Shown: piece after piece, positions 18,719 to 27,272 of the stretch
How the letters are laid out: every line of letters starts with the position of its first letter
Numbering within the stretch: position 1 is the first letter of the stretch
Assembly: GCA_028821115.1 (NCBI GenBank)
Contig: JAPPHF010000084.1
Span: 1 to 35,836 of the forward strand
From: Deltaproteobacteria bacterium
GTDB lineage: Bacteria > Desulfobacterota > Binatia > UBA9968 > JAJDTQ01
Reading direction: 5' to 3'
Length of the DNA: 35,836 bases
Made by a program: the position numbers and the translations under genes
The notes under the pieces: generated by a model
The model's database searches: none
Seen by the model: the letters and a program-made list of their open reading frames with translations, nothing else
Told to the model about the DNA's origin: nothing

Positions 18719-18783
18719 TGCACAGGATTTTTTTCGTCGGCAAGGTGCGATGACTTGTAGGGGCGACCGGCGGTCGCCCCCCG
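18719..18783. repeat. Dispersed intergenic repeat, copy C, with palindrome
   Basis: ttttttcgtcggcaaggtgcgatgacttgtaggggcgaccggcggtcgcccc; perfect 9-bp stem ggggcgacc-ggc-ggtcgcccc at 18760-18780. Confidence 0.65.
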
Positions 18784-18786
18784 TAG

Positions 18787-19833
18787 CTAACCGCCGAACA
18801 GCGGGAGTTGCGCGGTATCGCGCCGGAACGCCGCCGTCGACAGCTTCCAGCTTCGGCGCGTCAGGCCGAGCTTCCGGCAGGTGGCGTCGAACAGCGCTTC
18901 GACCTGCTCGGCGAAGATCCCCTGCCCCTTCATGCGGCTCCTGAAGCCCGGGTCGTTCAGCCTGCCGCCGCGGAACTCCCGGACGCGGTTCAGCACCTTG
19001 TCCTTGCGGTCGGGGTAGTTCTCCTCCAGCCACTGCTCGAACAGATCCTTCACTCCGAACGGGAGCCGCAGGAGCGAGTAGCCGGCACAGCCGGCCCCGG
19101 CTTCGGCGGCCGCGGCGAGGATCGCGGGCGTTTCGTGGTCGGTCAGCCCCGGCACCACCGGCGCAACCAGGACACCCGCCGGCACCCCAGCCTCGCTCAA
19201 CGTGCGAATGGCGTCAAGGCGCAGCCGGGGCTGGGAGGTACGGGGCTCCATGCGGCCGCAGATCTCGTTGTCCAGCGTCGTCACCGAGATGAACACCACC
19301 GCCGCGTCGCGGGCGGCCAGCTCCTTCAGGATGTCGACGTCGCGCGTCACCATATGGTTCTTGGTAACGATGGCCACGGGGTTCCGGAACGCCGCCAGCA
19401 CCTCGAGACAGCGGCGGGTGAGCTCGAGCCTGCGCTCGGCGGGTTGGTAGGGATCGGTCACGCCACAGAGGGCGATAACCTGCGGCTTCCAGCGCGGCGA
19501 CGACAGCTCTTTCCTCAGCAGCTCGGGCGCGTCCTCCTTCACCAGGATGCGGGTCTCGAAGTCAAGTCCGGCGGAGAAGCCCAGGTACTCGTGGGTGGGC
19601 CGGGCGTAGCAGTAGATGCAGCCGTGCTCGCAGCCGCGGTACGGATTGACGCTGGCCTCGAAGCCCACGTCCGGGCTGTCGTTGTAGGCGATGATGGAGC
19701 GGGAGGTGTCCCTGAGGAACCGCGTCTTCGGGCCCACCAGAGTGCCGTCCGGGACGAACGCGAGGGGCTCGAAGCGGTTCCGCGGGTTGTGACTGCTCCC
19801 TCGCCCGCCGATAGCGCGCTTCGGTTCGCTCAT
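18787..19833 (-). CDS. PA0069-family radical SAM protein
   Basis: GRGSSHNPRNRFEPLAF; YRGCEHGCIYCYARPTHEYLGFSAGLDFETRILVK (CxxxCxxC). Confidence 0.9.
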   Translation of the reverse strand: MSEPKRAIGGRGSSHNPRNRFEPLAFVPDGTLVGPKTRFLRDTSRSIIAYNDSPDVGFEASVNPYRGCEHGCIYCYARPTHEYLGFSAGLDFETRILVKEDAPELLRKELSSPRWKPQVIALCGVTDPYQPAERRLELTRRCLEVLAAFRNPVAIVTKNHMVTRDVDILKELAARDAAVVFISVTTLDNEICGRMEPRTSQPRLRLDAIRTLSEAGVPAGVLVAPVVPGLTDHETPAILAAAAEAGAGCAGYSLLRLPFGVKDLFEQWLEENYPDRKDKVLNRVREFRGGRLNDPGFRSRMKGQGIFAEQVEALFDATCRKLGLTRRSWKLSTAAFRRDTAQLPLFGG

Positions 19834-19870
19834 GGTTCCCCAGGGAGCCTGTCCGAGTAATCAAACACAA

Positions 19871-19915
19871 CCCCTCTCCCTCTGGGAGAGGGTGGCCGAA
19901 GGCCGGGTGAGGGCC
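19871..19915. repeat. REP-like palindromic intergenic repeat
   Basis: ccctctccc-tct-gggagaggg (19872-19892) followed by ggccgaaggccgggtgaggg. Confidence 0.7.
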
Positions 19916-19987
19916 TAGGGCCGCCGTGTCCCGGCCGCCGATTCACCCCGTCGCGGCTTCACGGGCAGTTGGCGGCCCGGAACCGCG

Positions 19988-20506
19988 TCACTTGATGCGC
20001 CACTGCTTGAGCTTGGCGTCGGTGGATCCGCACGGGGCAAGCCCGAGGTCCCGCGACATGTACGGCCCGGCCGACCTGCCGGCCGCGCCGGCAACGAGAC
20101 AAAGTGTTGGGTCGCCGCCCGGCCGGAACTCCATCGTCGCGGCGTCGTAATCGAAGACCTGCTCGGCGGAGTCCTTCGCACAGTCCACCAATCCGAGCGA
20201 AACACCCGCCGCCGCGGGCGCCGTCAACGTGGCGCACTTGCCGGAATACGTGGCCGAGGCGATCCGCCGTCCCGCCTTGTCGTAGAGAAACTGCACGTCG
20301 CCGCCCCGCGGCTTGCAGGAGTGCGCATGCAACCGCTCGCCAAAGCCACGTCCGACGGTATCGATGCACCACCCCAGCTTGTCCTTTTCGTCCAGGTTGT
20401 CCGCCAGGTAGATCACCGGCGCCGGAGTCTTGAGGTCCGGCGGCGCGGCAGAGGCAGCCATCGGAATCAGCAGCAGAAGAACCGCCCACAAGCATACCTT
20501 ATTCAT
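19988..20506 (-). CDS. Secreted ricin-type beta-trefoil (lectin-like) protein
   Basis: Signal peptide MNKVCLWAVLLLLIPMAASA; repeated CIDT...C, CATL...C, CLVA...C and LKQWRI pattern suggestive of a beta-trefoil. Confidence 0.55.
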   Translation of the reverse strand: MNKVCLWAVLLLLIPMAASAAPPDLKTPAPVIYLADNLDEKDKLGWCIDTVGRGFGERLHAHSCKPRGGDVQFLYDKAGRRIASATYSGKCATLTAPAAAGVSLGLVDCAKDSAEQVFDYDAATMEFRPGGDPTLCLVAGAAGRSAGPYMSRDLGLAPCGSTDAKLKQWRIK

Positions 20507-20741
20507 ACTCCTCTTCTCCCTTCTTCTTCACGCGCCAGAACAGCGCGTCCGATCGAGCGGCCACGCGCCGGCAGCCAAAGAACTACCAGGAAAGGCCGGT
20601 GCCCGCCAAGATACGGGCCGCGCAAAAACCCCCCCTTTGCTCTCATTTTAGACTGGTGCCGGTTCCCCAATTCGCTTCCGGGCCGGCCCTTGGCCGAATT
20701 GCATCGCCCGCCAAAAAGTGCGATGAATGGCCGCTGAAACC

Positions 20742-21602
20742 ATGAGGCCTTTCAACTACCTGGCTCCCACCCGCCTCGACGAGGCCCTTTCACTGCTGAC
20801 CCCCCAGGCCGTTCCCCTGGCCGGGGGAACGGACCTGTTTCTCAGGATGGAGCGGCGGCAGACGCAGCCGGACACGGTGGTGGACCTGAAGCGGATTCCC
20901 GGCATGGACGGGGTCGAGGCCGTGGACGGCGGGATTCGTATCGGCGCCCTGGCTCTCATGGAGACCCTGGCCGCCTCCCCGCTGATTTCGGACCCTTATG
21001 ACGCGCTGGCTCAATCCGCTCGGGTGGTGGGATCCATCCAGACCCGCAACCGGGCCACCGTGGGCGGTAATCTCGCCAACGCGTCCCCGGCGGCGGACAC
21101 CGCGACGCCGCTGATGGCGCTGGGCGCGACGGTGGAAGCCGCCGACGCCGGGGGCACCCGGGAGATACCCCTCGATGAGCTGTTCCTGGGACCCGGCAGG
21201 ACGGCGCTGCGGGAGGGCGAGCTCCTGACGGCGGTCCGGGTCCCCGCCCTGCCCGCCCGCGCCGGCAGCGGGTTCCAGCGCTGCGTGCGCACGGCCATGG
21301 ACATCGCGGTGGTGAACTGCGCGGCGTTCGTGCAGTTGGACGAGGACGGCGTCGTCGCGGAGGCGCGCATCGCGCTGGGCGCGGTCGGACCCACGCCGCT
21401 GCGGGCGCCGGCGGCGGAGAACCGCCTCGAGGGACGGCGCTTCGATCCCGCCGCCGCGGAGGAGGCCGCGGACTGCGCCGCCGAGGACGCCAGGGCCATC
21501 GACGACGTCCGCGCGAGCGCGGATTACCGGAGAGAGATGGTCCGGGTGCTCACCCGGCGGGCCGTGGGGAACGCCTTCCGACGCGCACAAGGAGAGGCTT
21601 GA
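20742..21602 (+). CDS. Molybdenum hydroxylase FAD-binding subunit (CoxM/XdhB-like)
   Basis: MRPFNYLAPTRLDEALSLLTPQAVPLAGGTDLFLRM; VGSIQTRNRATVGGNLANASPAADTATPLMALGA. Confidence 0.93.
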   Translation: MRPFNYLAPTRLDEALSLLTPQAVPLAGGTDLFLRMERRQTQPDTVVDLKRIPGMDGVEAVDGGIRIGALALMETLAASPLISDPYDALAQSARVVGSIQTRNRATVGGNLANASPAADTATPLMALGATVEAADAGGTREIPLDELFLGPGRTALREGELLTAVRVPALPARAGSGFQRCVRTAMDIAVVNCAAFVQLDEDGVVAEARIALGAVGPTPLRAPAAENRLEGRRFDPAAAEEAADCAAEDARAIDDVRASADYRREMVRVLTRRAVGNAFRRAQGEA

Positions 21603-22075
21603 TGGCCGGCGAACGTATCGCGATCACGGTGACCGTCAATGGCGAGGACTACCGCGAGGAAGTGCCGGCGACGCGCTCGCTCCTCGACTTCCTGCGCGAC
21701 GACCTGGCGCTCACCGGCACCAAGGAGGGCTGCGGCGAGGGCGAGTGCGGCGCCTGCTCGGTGATCCTGGACGGCCGTCTGGTGGACGCCTGTCTCGTCT
21801 TCGCGGCGGAGGCGGACGGACGGCGTGTCGAGACCATCGAAGGGTTGGCGGACGGCGGGGATCTGCACCCGTTGCAGCGGGCCTTCGCCGCCACGGGGGC
21901 GGCCCAGTGCGGCTACTGCACCCCTGGCATGCTCATGGCATGCAAGGCGCTGCTGGACGGCAACCCGTCGCCCACCCACGACGAGGCCGCCCAGGGAATC
22001 GCCGGCAACCTGTGCCGTTGCACGGGTTACGGTACCATCATCCAGGCGGTCATGGATGCCGCGGAGGAATCATGA
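21602..22075 (+). CDS. Molybdenum hydroxylase [2Fe-2S] subunit (CoxS-like)
   Basis: GCGEGECGACSVILDG; QCGYCTPGMLMACKALL; GNLCRCTGYGTI. Confidence 0.96.
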   Translation: MAGERIAITVTVNGEDYREEVPATRSLLDFLRDDLALTGTKEGCGEGECGACSVILDGRLVDACLVFAAEADGRRVETIEGLADGGDLHPLQRAFAATGAAQCGYCTPGMLMACKALLDGNPSPTHDEAAQGIAGNLCRCTGYGTIIQAVMDAAEES

Positions 22076-24312
22076 GAGTCGTCGGTCAGGAGCTACCCAG
22101 GGTCGAAATCTTCGAGAAGGTCACCGGGCAGTCGGTGTTCGGCGCGGACGTGTCGCCGGGGGGCCAAGTGCTCCACGGCAAGATGGTGCTGAGCCCGCAC
22201 GCACATGCGCGCATCACCGCCGTTCGCACCGAGCGCGCCGAGGGGCTGCCGGGCGTCCGCGCCGTGGTCACCGCGGCCGACGTGCCCGCGGTACGCTACG
22301 GCAAATTCGTCCGCGACGAGGAGTACTTCGCCAGTACCAAGGTGCGCTACGTCGGCGACCGCATCGCCGCGGTGGCGGCGGTGGACGAGGAGACGGCCGA
22401 GGAAGCCGCGCGCCTCATCGAGGTTGACTACGAGGTGCTTCCGGCGGTGACCTCGGGGCTGGAAGCGATGGAGCCGGACGCGCCGCTGATCCACGACAGC
22501 TATGCCGACTATTGGACACAGCCCAGCGTGGAAGACCGCCGCGGCAACGTGTGCAACCACAAGCAGCTCCTGCGCGGCGACGTGGAGGCCGGATTCGCCG
22601 AGGCCGACCGGATCTTCGAGCACCGTTTCCACGCCCCCATGGTGCACCAGACCTACATCGAGCCTCATACCGCGCTGGCGCGCTTCGACGCCTCGGGCAG
22701 GGCGACGGTGTGGGTCCCCACCCAGGCCCAGTTTCCGCTGCGCGACGCCATCGCGGAAATACTCGATATGCCCATGACCAAGGTACGGGTGATCCCGACG
22801 GAGATCGGCGGCGGCTTCGGCGGCAAGATATCGCCCACCGTCGAACCCGCGGCGGTGGCGCTGGCGCGGAAAGCGCGCGGGCCGGTGCGCATCGTCATGG
22901 GCCGCGGCGAAGACTTCCAGACCACCAACCCCCGGCACCCGTTCCACCTGCGTTACAAGACCGGCGTCAAGCTCGACGGCACCATCACGGCCCGGGAGAT
23001 CGAGGTGGTGCTGGGGACCGGATACTCTTCCGGCTCCGGCGTCATGATCAGCCAGGGGGCCGCGGTACGGGCGCCCGGCCCCTACCGCATCCCCAATCTC
23101 AAGATCGACAGCTACTGCGTCTACACCAACACCCCCACCTGCGGGGCCTACCGGGGGCCCGCCGGACCGCAGCTTGCGTTCGCGTCCGAGTCGCAGATCG
23201 ACATCATCGCCCGGGAGCTGGACATCGACCCGTTGGAGATTCGCCTGCGCAACGCCATGGAGGACGGCGACGAGACTCCCGCCGGCCTCCCCCTCAAGGA
23301 CGTCCACGTCAGGGAAACCGTTCGCAAGGCCGCGGAGGCCATGGACGCGGCCCCCAGAGCGGAGGGCGCCAACATCGGACGGGGGATGGCGGCGGCCCAC
23401 TGGCTGGTGGGGGGCATGGCGTCCAGCGCCGGCGTCAAGCTCAACGAGGACGGCACCTTCGCCATCCTCACGGGCCTGGTGGACCTGAGCGGCGCCAGCA
23501 CATCCCTGGCGCAGATCGCCGCGGAAGTGTTGGGAGTGTCCCTCGACGACGTCCACGTGCGCACCGCCGACACGGATTTCGCGCCCCATTCCACCATCAG
23601 CGCCGGCAGCCAGGCGCTCAAGAGCATGGGCGGCGCGGTGTTGTTGGCGGCGAGGGACGTCAAGCGACAGATTCAGCAGGTGGCCTCGGACAAGTTGGAG
23701 GCCGATCCCGGCGACCTTGAGCTCGGCGAACACAAGGTCTTCGTCAAGGGCAGCCCGGAACGGTCCGTCTCGCTTCGGGAGGTGGGCCGCTCGGCCCTGG
23801 AGCACGAACGCGGACCCATCGTCAGCACCCAGTCCGTGTCCCGACTCATCCCGCACCCGGCGGTGGCGGCTCACGCCGCCGAGGTGGAGGTGGACCCGGA
23901 GACCGGTCACGTGCGTATCCTTCGCTACGTGGCGGTTCAGGACGTGGGGACGGCGGTCAATCCCTTGTCGGTTCGCGGTCAGATACAGGGTGGAGTGATG
24001 CAAGGGCTCGGGCAGGCGCTGAGCGAGGCCTGCACCTTCACGGACGGGAAAATGGACAACCCGAACCTGCTGGACTACAAGATCTTCAGCGCGCTGGACG
24101 CTCCGCCGGTGGAGGTGCACCTGATCCAGCACCCTTGCGCCACGGGCCCCTTGGGCGCCAAGGGCGTGGGCGAGCCGCCCATCATCCCGCCGCCCGCGGT
24201 CATCGCCAACGCCGTCCATGACGCGGTGGGCGTGCGCATCCACGAACTTCCCGTGACGCCGGAGAAGATCGTCCGCGCGTTACAGGCCAGACGGGCCGAG
24301 CGGCAACCGTAG
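22072..24312 (+). CDS. Molybdenum hydroxylase molybdopterin-binding large subunit (CoxL/XdhA-like)
   Basis: 746 aa; GGGFGGKISPTVEPAAVALARKARGPVRIVMGRGEDF; CGAYRGPAGPQLAFASE; GAKGVGEPPIIPPPAVIANAVHDAVG; ATGA overlap with the 2Fe-2S gene. Confidence 0.95.
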   Translation: MRVVGQELPRVEIFEKVTGQSVFGADVSPGGQVLHGKMVLSPHAHARITAVRTERAEGLPGVRAVVTAADVPAVRYGKFVRDEEYFASTKVRYVGDRIAAVAAVDEETAEEAARLIEVDYEVLPAVTSGLEAMEPDAPLIHDSYADYWTQPSVEDRRGNVCNHKQLLRGDVEAGFAEADRIFEHRFHAPMVHQTYIEPHTALARFDASGRATVWVPTQAQFPLRDAIAEILDMPMTKVRVIPTEIGGGFGGKISPTVEPAAVALARKARGPVRIVMGRGEDFQTTNPRHPFHLRYKTGVKLDGTITAREIEVVLGTGYSSGSGVMISQGAAVRAPGPYRIPNLKIDSYCVYTNTPTCGAYRGPAGPQLAFASESQIDIIARELDIDPLEIRLRNAMEDGDETPAGLPLKDVHVRETVRKAAEAMDAAPRAEGANIGRGMAAAHWLVGGMASSAGVKLNEDGTFAILTGLVDLSGASTSLAQIAAEVLGVSLDDVHVRTADTDFAPHSTISAGSQALKSMGGAVLLAARDVKRQIQQVASDKLEADPGDLELGEHKVFVKGSPERSVSLREVGRSALEHERGPIVSTQSVSRLIPHPAVAAHAAEVEVDPETGHVRILRYVAVQDVGTAVNPLSVRGQIQGGVMQGLGQALSEACTFTDGKMDNPNLLDYKIFSALDAPPVEVHLIQHPCATGPLGAKGVGEPPIIPPPAVIANAVHDAVGVRIHELPVTPEKIVRALQARRAERQP

Positions 24313-24402
24313 CGACGAACCGGAAACGCCGCCGCCGGGACGCCGGCACCGAGTCCACGGAATGTGAGAGAATATCGGACGACCGCGGACGCGGCCGCCG
24401 TG

Positions 24403-24636
24403 TCAGAGCCCCAGAAGCGAGTCGATCCGTTCCTGATCGAAGCCGACCACGGCTTCCCCGTCGATGATGACCACGGGGGTGCTTTGGAAACCGCGCGCCA
24501 GAAGGTCCTTCAGCGCCTCCTCGTCCTCGCGAATGTTCTTCTCCACGAAATCAACGCCCTTTTGAGAAAGATACTCTTTCTCTCGATGACAGGGCGGTCA
24601 ACCGGGTTGGGTGAACAGAATGATGGATTCGGCCAT
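24403..24636 (-). CDS. Glutaredoxin-like selenoprotein with in-frame UGA (Sec) in a UPPC redox motif
   Basis: Read-through translation: MAESIILFTQPG-U-PPCHREKEYLSQKGVDFVEKNIREDEEALKDLLARGFQSTPVVIIDGEAVVGFDQERIDSLLGL*. TGA codon at 24598-24600. GGAGGT Shine-Dalgarno just upstream; cis-Pro STPVV and GFDQE features of glutaredoxins/NrdH. Confidence 0.88.
24555..24596 (-). promoter_or_regulatory. Candidate bacterial SECIS element of the glutaredoxin-like gene
   Basis: After UGA: c-CGCCC-UGUCAUCGA-GAGAAAG-AGUAU-CUUUCUC-AAAA-GGGCG; 7-bp perfect upper stem, 5-nt loop with G at position 2, loop starts 23 nt after UGA, 5-bp lower stem. Confidence 0.85.
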
Positions 24637-24769
24637 GGGTACCTCCGTGTCTCGTTTCATAGCATCGACCGGTCATTTCTCAAAGGGCGTCTTGACATGA
24701 CCGCGCCACTTCTGTAGCCAAGGGTCTCGGCGTGGATGACGCCGGCAGAACCGAAACGGAGGGACATTT

Positions 24770-25819
24770 ATGACACGCAAGGGTTTATCCTTTCTGGCCG
24801 CGGCCATCATCCTGGGCGCCGCTCTATACGCAACTCCCGAGGCGCGCGCCGAGGACTTCTACAAGGACAAGACGTTCCGCTTCATCGTCGGCTTCTCCCC
24901 CGGGGGCGGCTATGACACCTACACGCGGCTGATCGCCCGCTACTTCGGCAAGTACGTTCCCGGCAACCCCACCACACTGGTTCAGAACATGACCGGAGCC
25001 GGCAGCCTGATCTCGGCCACCTACATCGGCCGGCGGGCCAAGCCCGACGGTCTCAGCGGCGCGGTGTTCAACAACTCCCTCATCGTGCAAAAGGCCCTGG
25101 GCGACAAGAAGGCCGGCGCGGTGCCGTTCGAGAAGATGGAATGGGCGGGCGCCCCCAGCAAGGGCGAGATCGTGTGCATGATGATGGCCTTCTCCGGCAA
25201 GACGACCTGGAAGGATGTCATCAATTCCAAGGAACCCATCAAGATCGGCGCCACCCGGGCCGGCTCCACCGGCCACGACATCCCGGCTATCCTGAACAAG
25301 GCCATGGGCACCAAGTTCAAGATCGTCACCGGGTACCGGGGGACGGCTACCATACGGCTGGCGCTGGAGGGACGCGAGGTCGACGGCTTCTGCTCCCAGT
25401 GGGAGTCCATGCGGGTCACCGCCCGGAGCATGCTGGACGCCGAGGGCGACCAGAAGCTGGTCCCCTTCGTCATCGACAGTCACAGCTACCCTGACCCGGA
25501 GATTCAGAGCATACCGCTGTTCAAGGACGTGCTGAACAAGGAAGCCCTCCAGCTCTACAACTCGTGGGCGTTCCAGATGGCGTTCCAGCGCATGCTCGCG
25601 CTGCCGCCGGGCACGCCCAAGGACCGCGTGAAGATCCTGCAGACGGCCTACGCGAACACCCTGAAGGATCCCCAACTTCTGGCCGAAGCCAAGAAATCCA
25701 AGGTCCTGATCACCCCTGTCTCGGGTGCCGAGGTGGAGAAGCTCGTGGACGGGATCATCAACATGCCGCAGCACGTCAGGGAGAGCCTGTCGTTCCTGGT
25801 GAGGAAATCGAAGAAGTAG
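24770..25819 (+). CDS. Tripartite tricarboxylate transporter substrate-binding protein (TctC/Bug-like)
   Basis: Signal peptide; FYKDKTFRFIVGFSPGGGYDTYTRLIARYFGKYVPGNPTTLVQNMTGAGSL. Confidence 0.88.
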   Translation: MTRKGLSFLAAAIILGAALYATPEARAEDFYKDKTFRFIVGFSPGGGYDTYTRLIARYFGKYVPGNPTTLVQNMTGAGSLISATYIGRRAKPDGLSGAVFNNSLIVQKALGDKKAGAVPFEKMEWAGAPSKGEIVCMMMAFSGKTTWKDVINSKEPIKIGATRAGSTGHDIPAILNKAMGTKFKIVTGYRGTATIRLALEGREVDGFCSQWESMRVTARSMLDAEGDQKLVPFVIDSHSYPDPEIQSIPLFKDVLNKEALQLYNSWAFQMAFQRMLALPPGTPKDRVKILQTAYANTLKDPQLLAEAKKSKVLITPVSGAEVEKLVDGIINMPQHVRESLSFLVRKSKK

Positions 25820-25844
25820 CCGTCGTCATTCGAGGGAGGGGAGC

Positions 25845-27272
25845 CTAGGGTTCCTCTCCCTCCCCTTTCTCCGCGCCCCAACCCCGCAGGAGCTCCGCCT
25901 TTACCACCTTCCCGGTCGGCCCCTTGGGCAGCTCGGGCACGACACGGAGGTGCCGCGGGTACTTGAAGCGGGCGAGCCGGTCCGCGCAATAGGCCGCGAG
26001 GGTGTCGGTTCCCGGGCTCGTACCCGGTTTCGCCACCACGAAAGCCGCCACCTCCTCGCCCAGCTCCGGGTGCGGTACCCCCACCACCGCGGCCTCGGCA
26101 ACGTCCGGGTGCTCGGCCAGCACCGCCTCGACTTCCTGGGGGAAGACCGAGTAGCCGCCCCGGAGGATGCGTTCCCTGAGGCGCCCGGTGATCTCCACGA
26201 ACCCGTCGGGCGAGATCCGCGCGAGATCGCCGGTCCGGAACCAGCCGTCCTCCAGCACCGGTGCGGGATCGTTCCAGTAGCCTTGAAGCGCGGCCGGGGT
26301 CCTGATGCAGAGCTCCCCCGTGTCTCCTTCTCCGGACCCCACGCCCTCGTCCGCCAGCACCCGGACGTCCACGCCCGGAACCGCGCGCCCGACGCATTCC
26401 GGCCGGTCCTCCGGTTCCGACGCCAGATACGAGATGGGCCGGAACAACTCGGTCATGCCGTAACCCCGGAGGATGCGGTGGCCGGCGCGGCGGCGCCATT
26501 CCGAAGCCAGGTCCCATGGGCACGGCGCGGCGCCGGACACCGACAGGCGCAGCGAGGACAGGTCCGCGCCGGCAAACTCCGGCGCGCCCAACAGCCGCCG
26601 GAACATGGTGGCCACACCCAGGAAAAGGGTGACGCGGCGCTCCTGGATGGTTGCGATCACCCCGTCGGGCGCGAACCCTCCGGGGAGCACCACCTGGGCG
26701 CCCTTGAGCAGCGCGGCCAGGAGCGAGCCGTTGAGCCCGAAGGAATGGGGCAGTGGCAGCACCGACAGCACCACGTCCTCGGACGTGACCGCCATCATGT
26801 CCGCCCACGAGTGGTTGGCGAAGGTCAGCGCCGCGTGGCTGAACACGGCGCCCTTGGGCCGGCCGGTGCTGCCGGAGCTGTAGCCGAAGTGGGCCGGCGC
26901 GGCGCACTCCGCCGCCGTGTCCCAGGCGCCCTCCCGCGCCACTACGTGCTCGACCACCGCCGCCGGGTCCACATCCGCCAGGATGGCGTCCCGTTCCTCG
27001 GGCTTCAGCAACGGGCTGAGCGGCACCGCGGTAGCGCCCAGCTTCCAGACGCCCAGCATCGCCACCACGAAAGTCCAGTGGTTGGGCAGCACCATCGCGA
27101 CCCGATCGCCCGGCCCGATGTTGCCCGCCGCAAGCTCCCGCGCGAACCCGGCCGCGCGTTGGTGCAGGACGCCGTAGGTCAGGGTCGCGTCGGGACAGAG
27201 CAACGCGGGCTTTTCCGGGAAGCGCGCCGCGGTCTCCTCCAGGAGACAGACGAAGTTCCGCGTAGAGGTCAA
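25845..27272 (-). CDS. AMP-dependent acyl-CoA synthetase/ligase
   Basis: FGYSSGSTGRPKGAVFSHAAL; GYGMTELFRPISYL; GWFRTGDLARISPDGFVEITGRLRERILRGGYSVFPQEVEAVL; PKGPTGKVVKAEL. TTG start directly after the UbiD stop. Confidence 0.95.
   Translation of the reverse strand: MTSTRNFVCLLEETAARFPEKPALLCPDATLTYGVLHQRAAGFARELAAGNIGPGDRVAMVLPNHWTFVVAMLGVWKLGATAVPLSPLLKPEERDAILADVDPAAVVEHVVAREGAWDTAAECAAPAHFGYSSGSTGRPKGAVFSHAALTFANHSWADMMAVTSEDVVLSVLPLPHSFGLNGSLLAALLKGAQVVLPGGFAPDGVIATIQERRVTLFLGVATMFRRLLGAPEFAGADLSSLRLSVSGAAPCPWDLASEWRRRAGHRILRGYGMTELFRPISYLASEPEDRPECVGRAVPGVDVRVLADEGVGSGEGDTGELCIRTPAALQGYWNDPAPVLEDGWFRTGDLARISPDGFVEITGRLRERILRGGYSVFPQEVEAVLAEHPDVAEAAVVGVPHPELGEEVAAFVVAKPGTSPGTDTLAAYCADRLARFKYPRHLRVVPELPKGPTGKVVKAELLRGWGAEKGEGEEP

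Noticed and set aside
20742-24312. Form I aerobic CO dehydrogenase
   Set aside because: Large subunit lacks the AYRCSFR active-site loop.
24364-24717. 117-aa plus-strand ORF
   Set aside because: Antisense to the UGA-containing glutaredoxin-like gene; no recognisable domain, whereas the minus-strand read-through product is clearly family-like.
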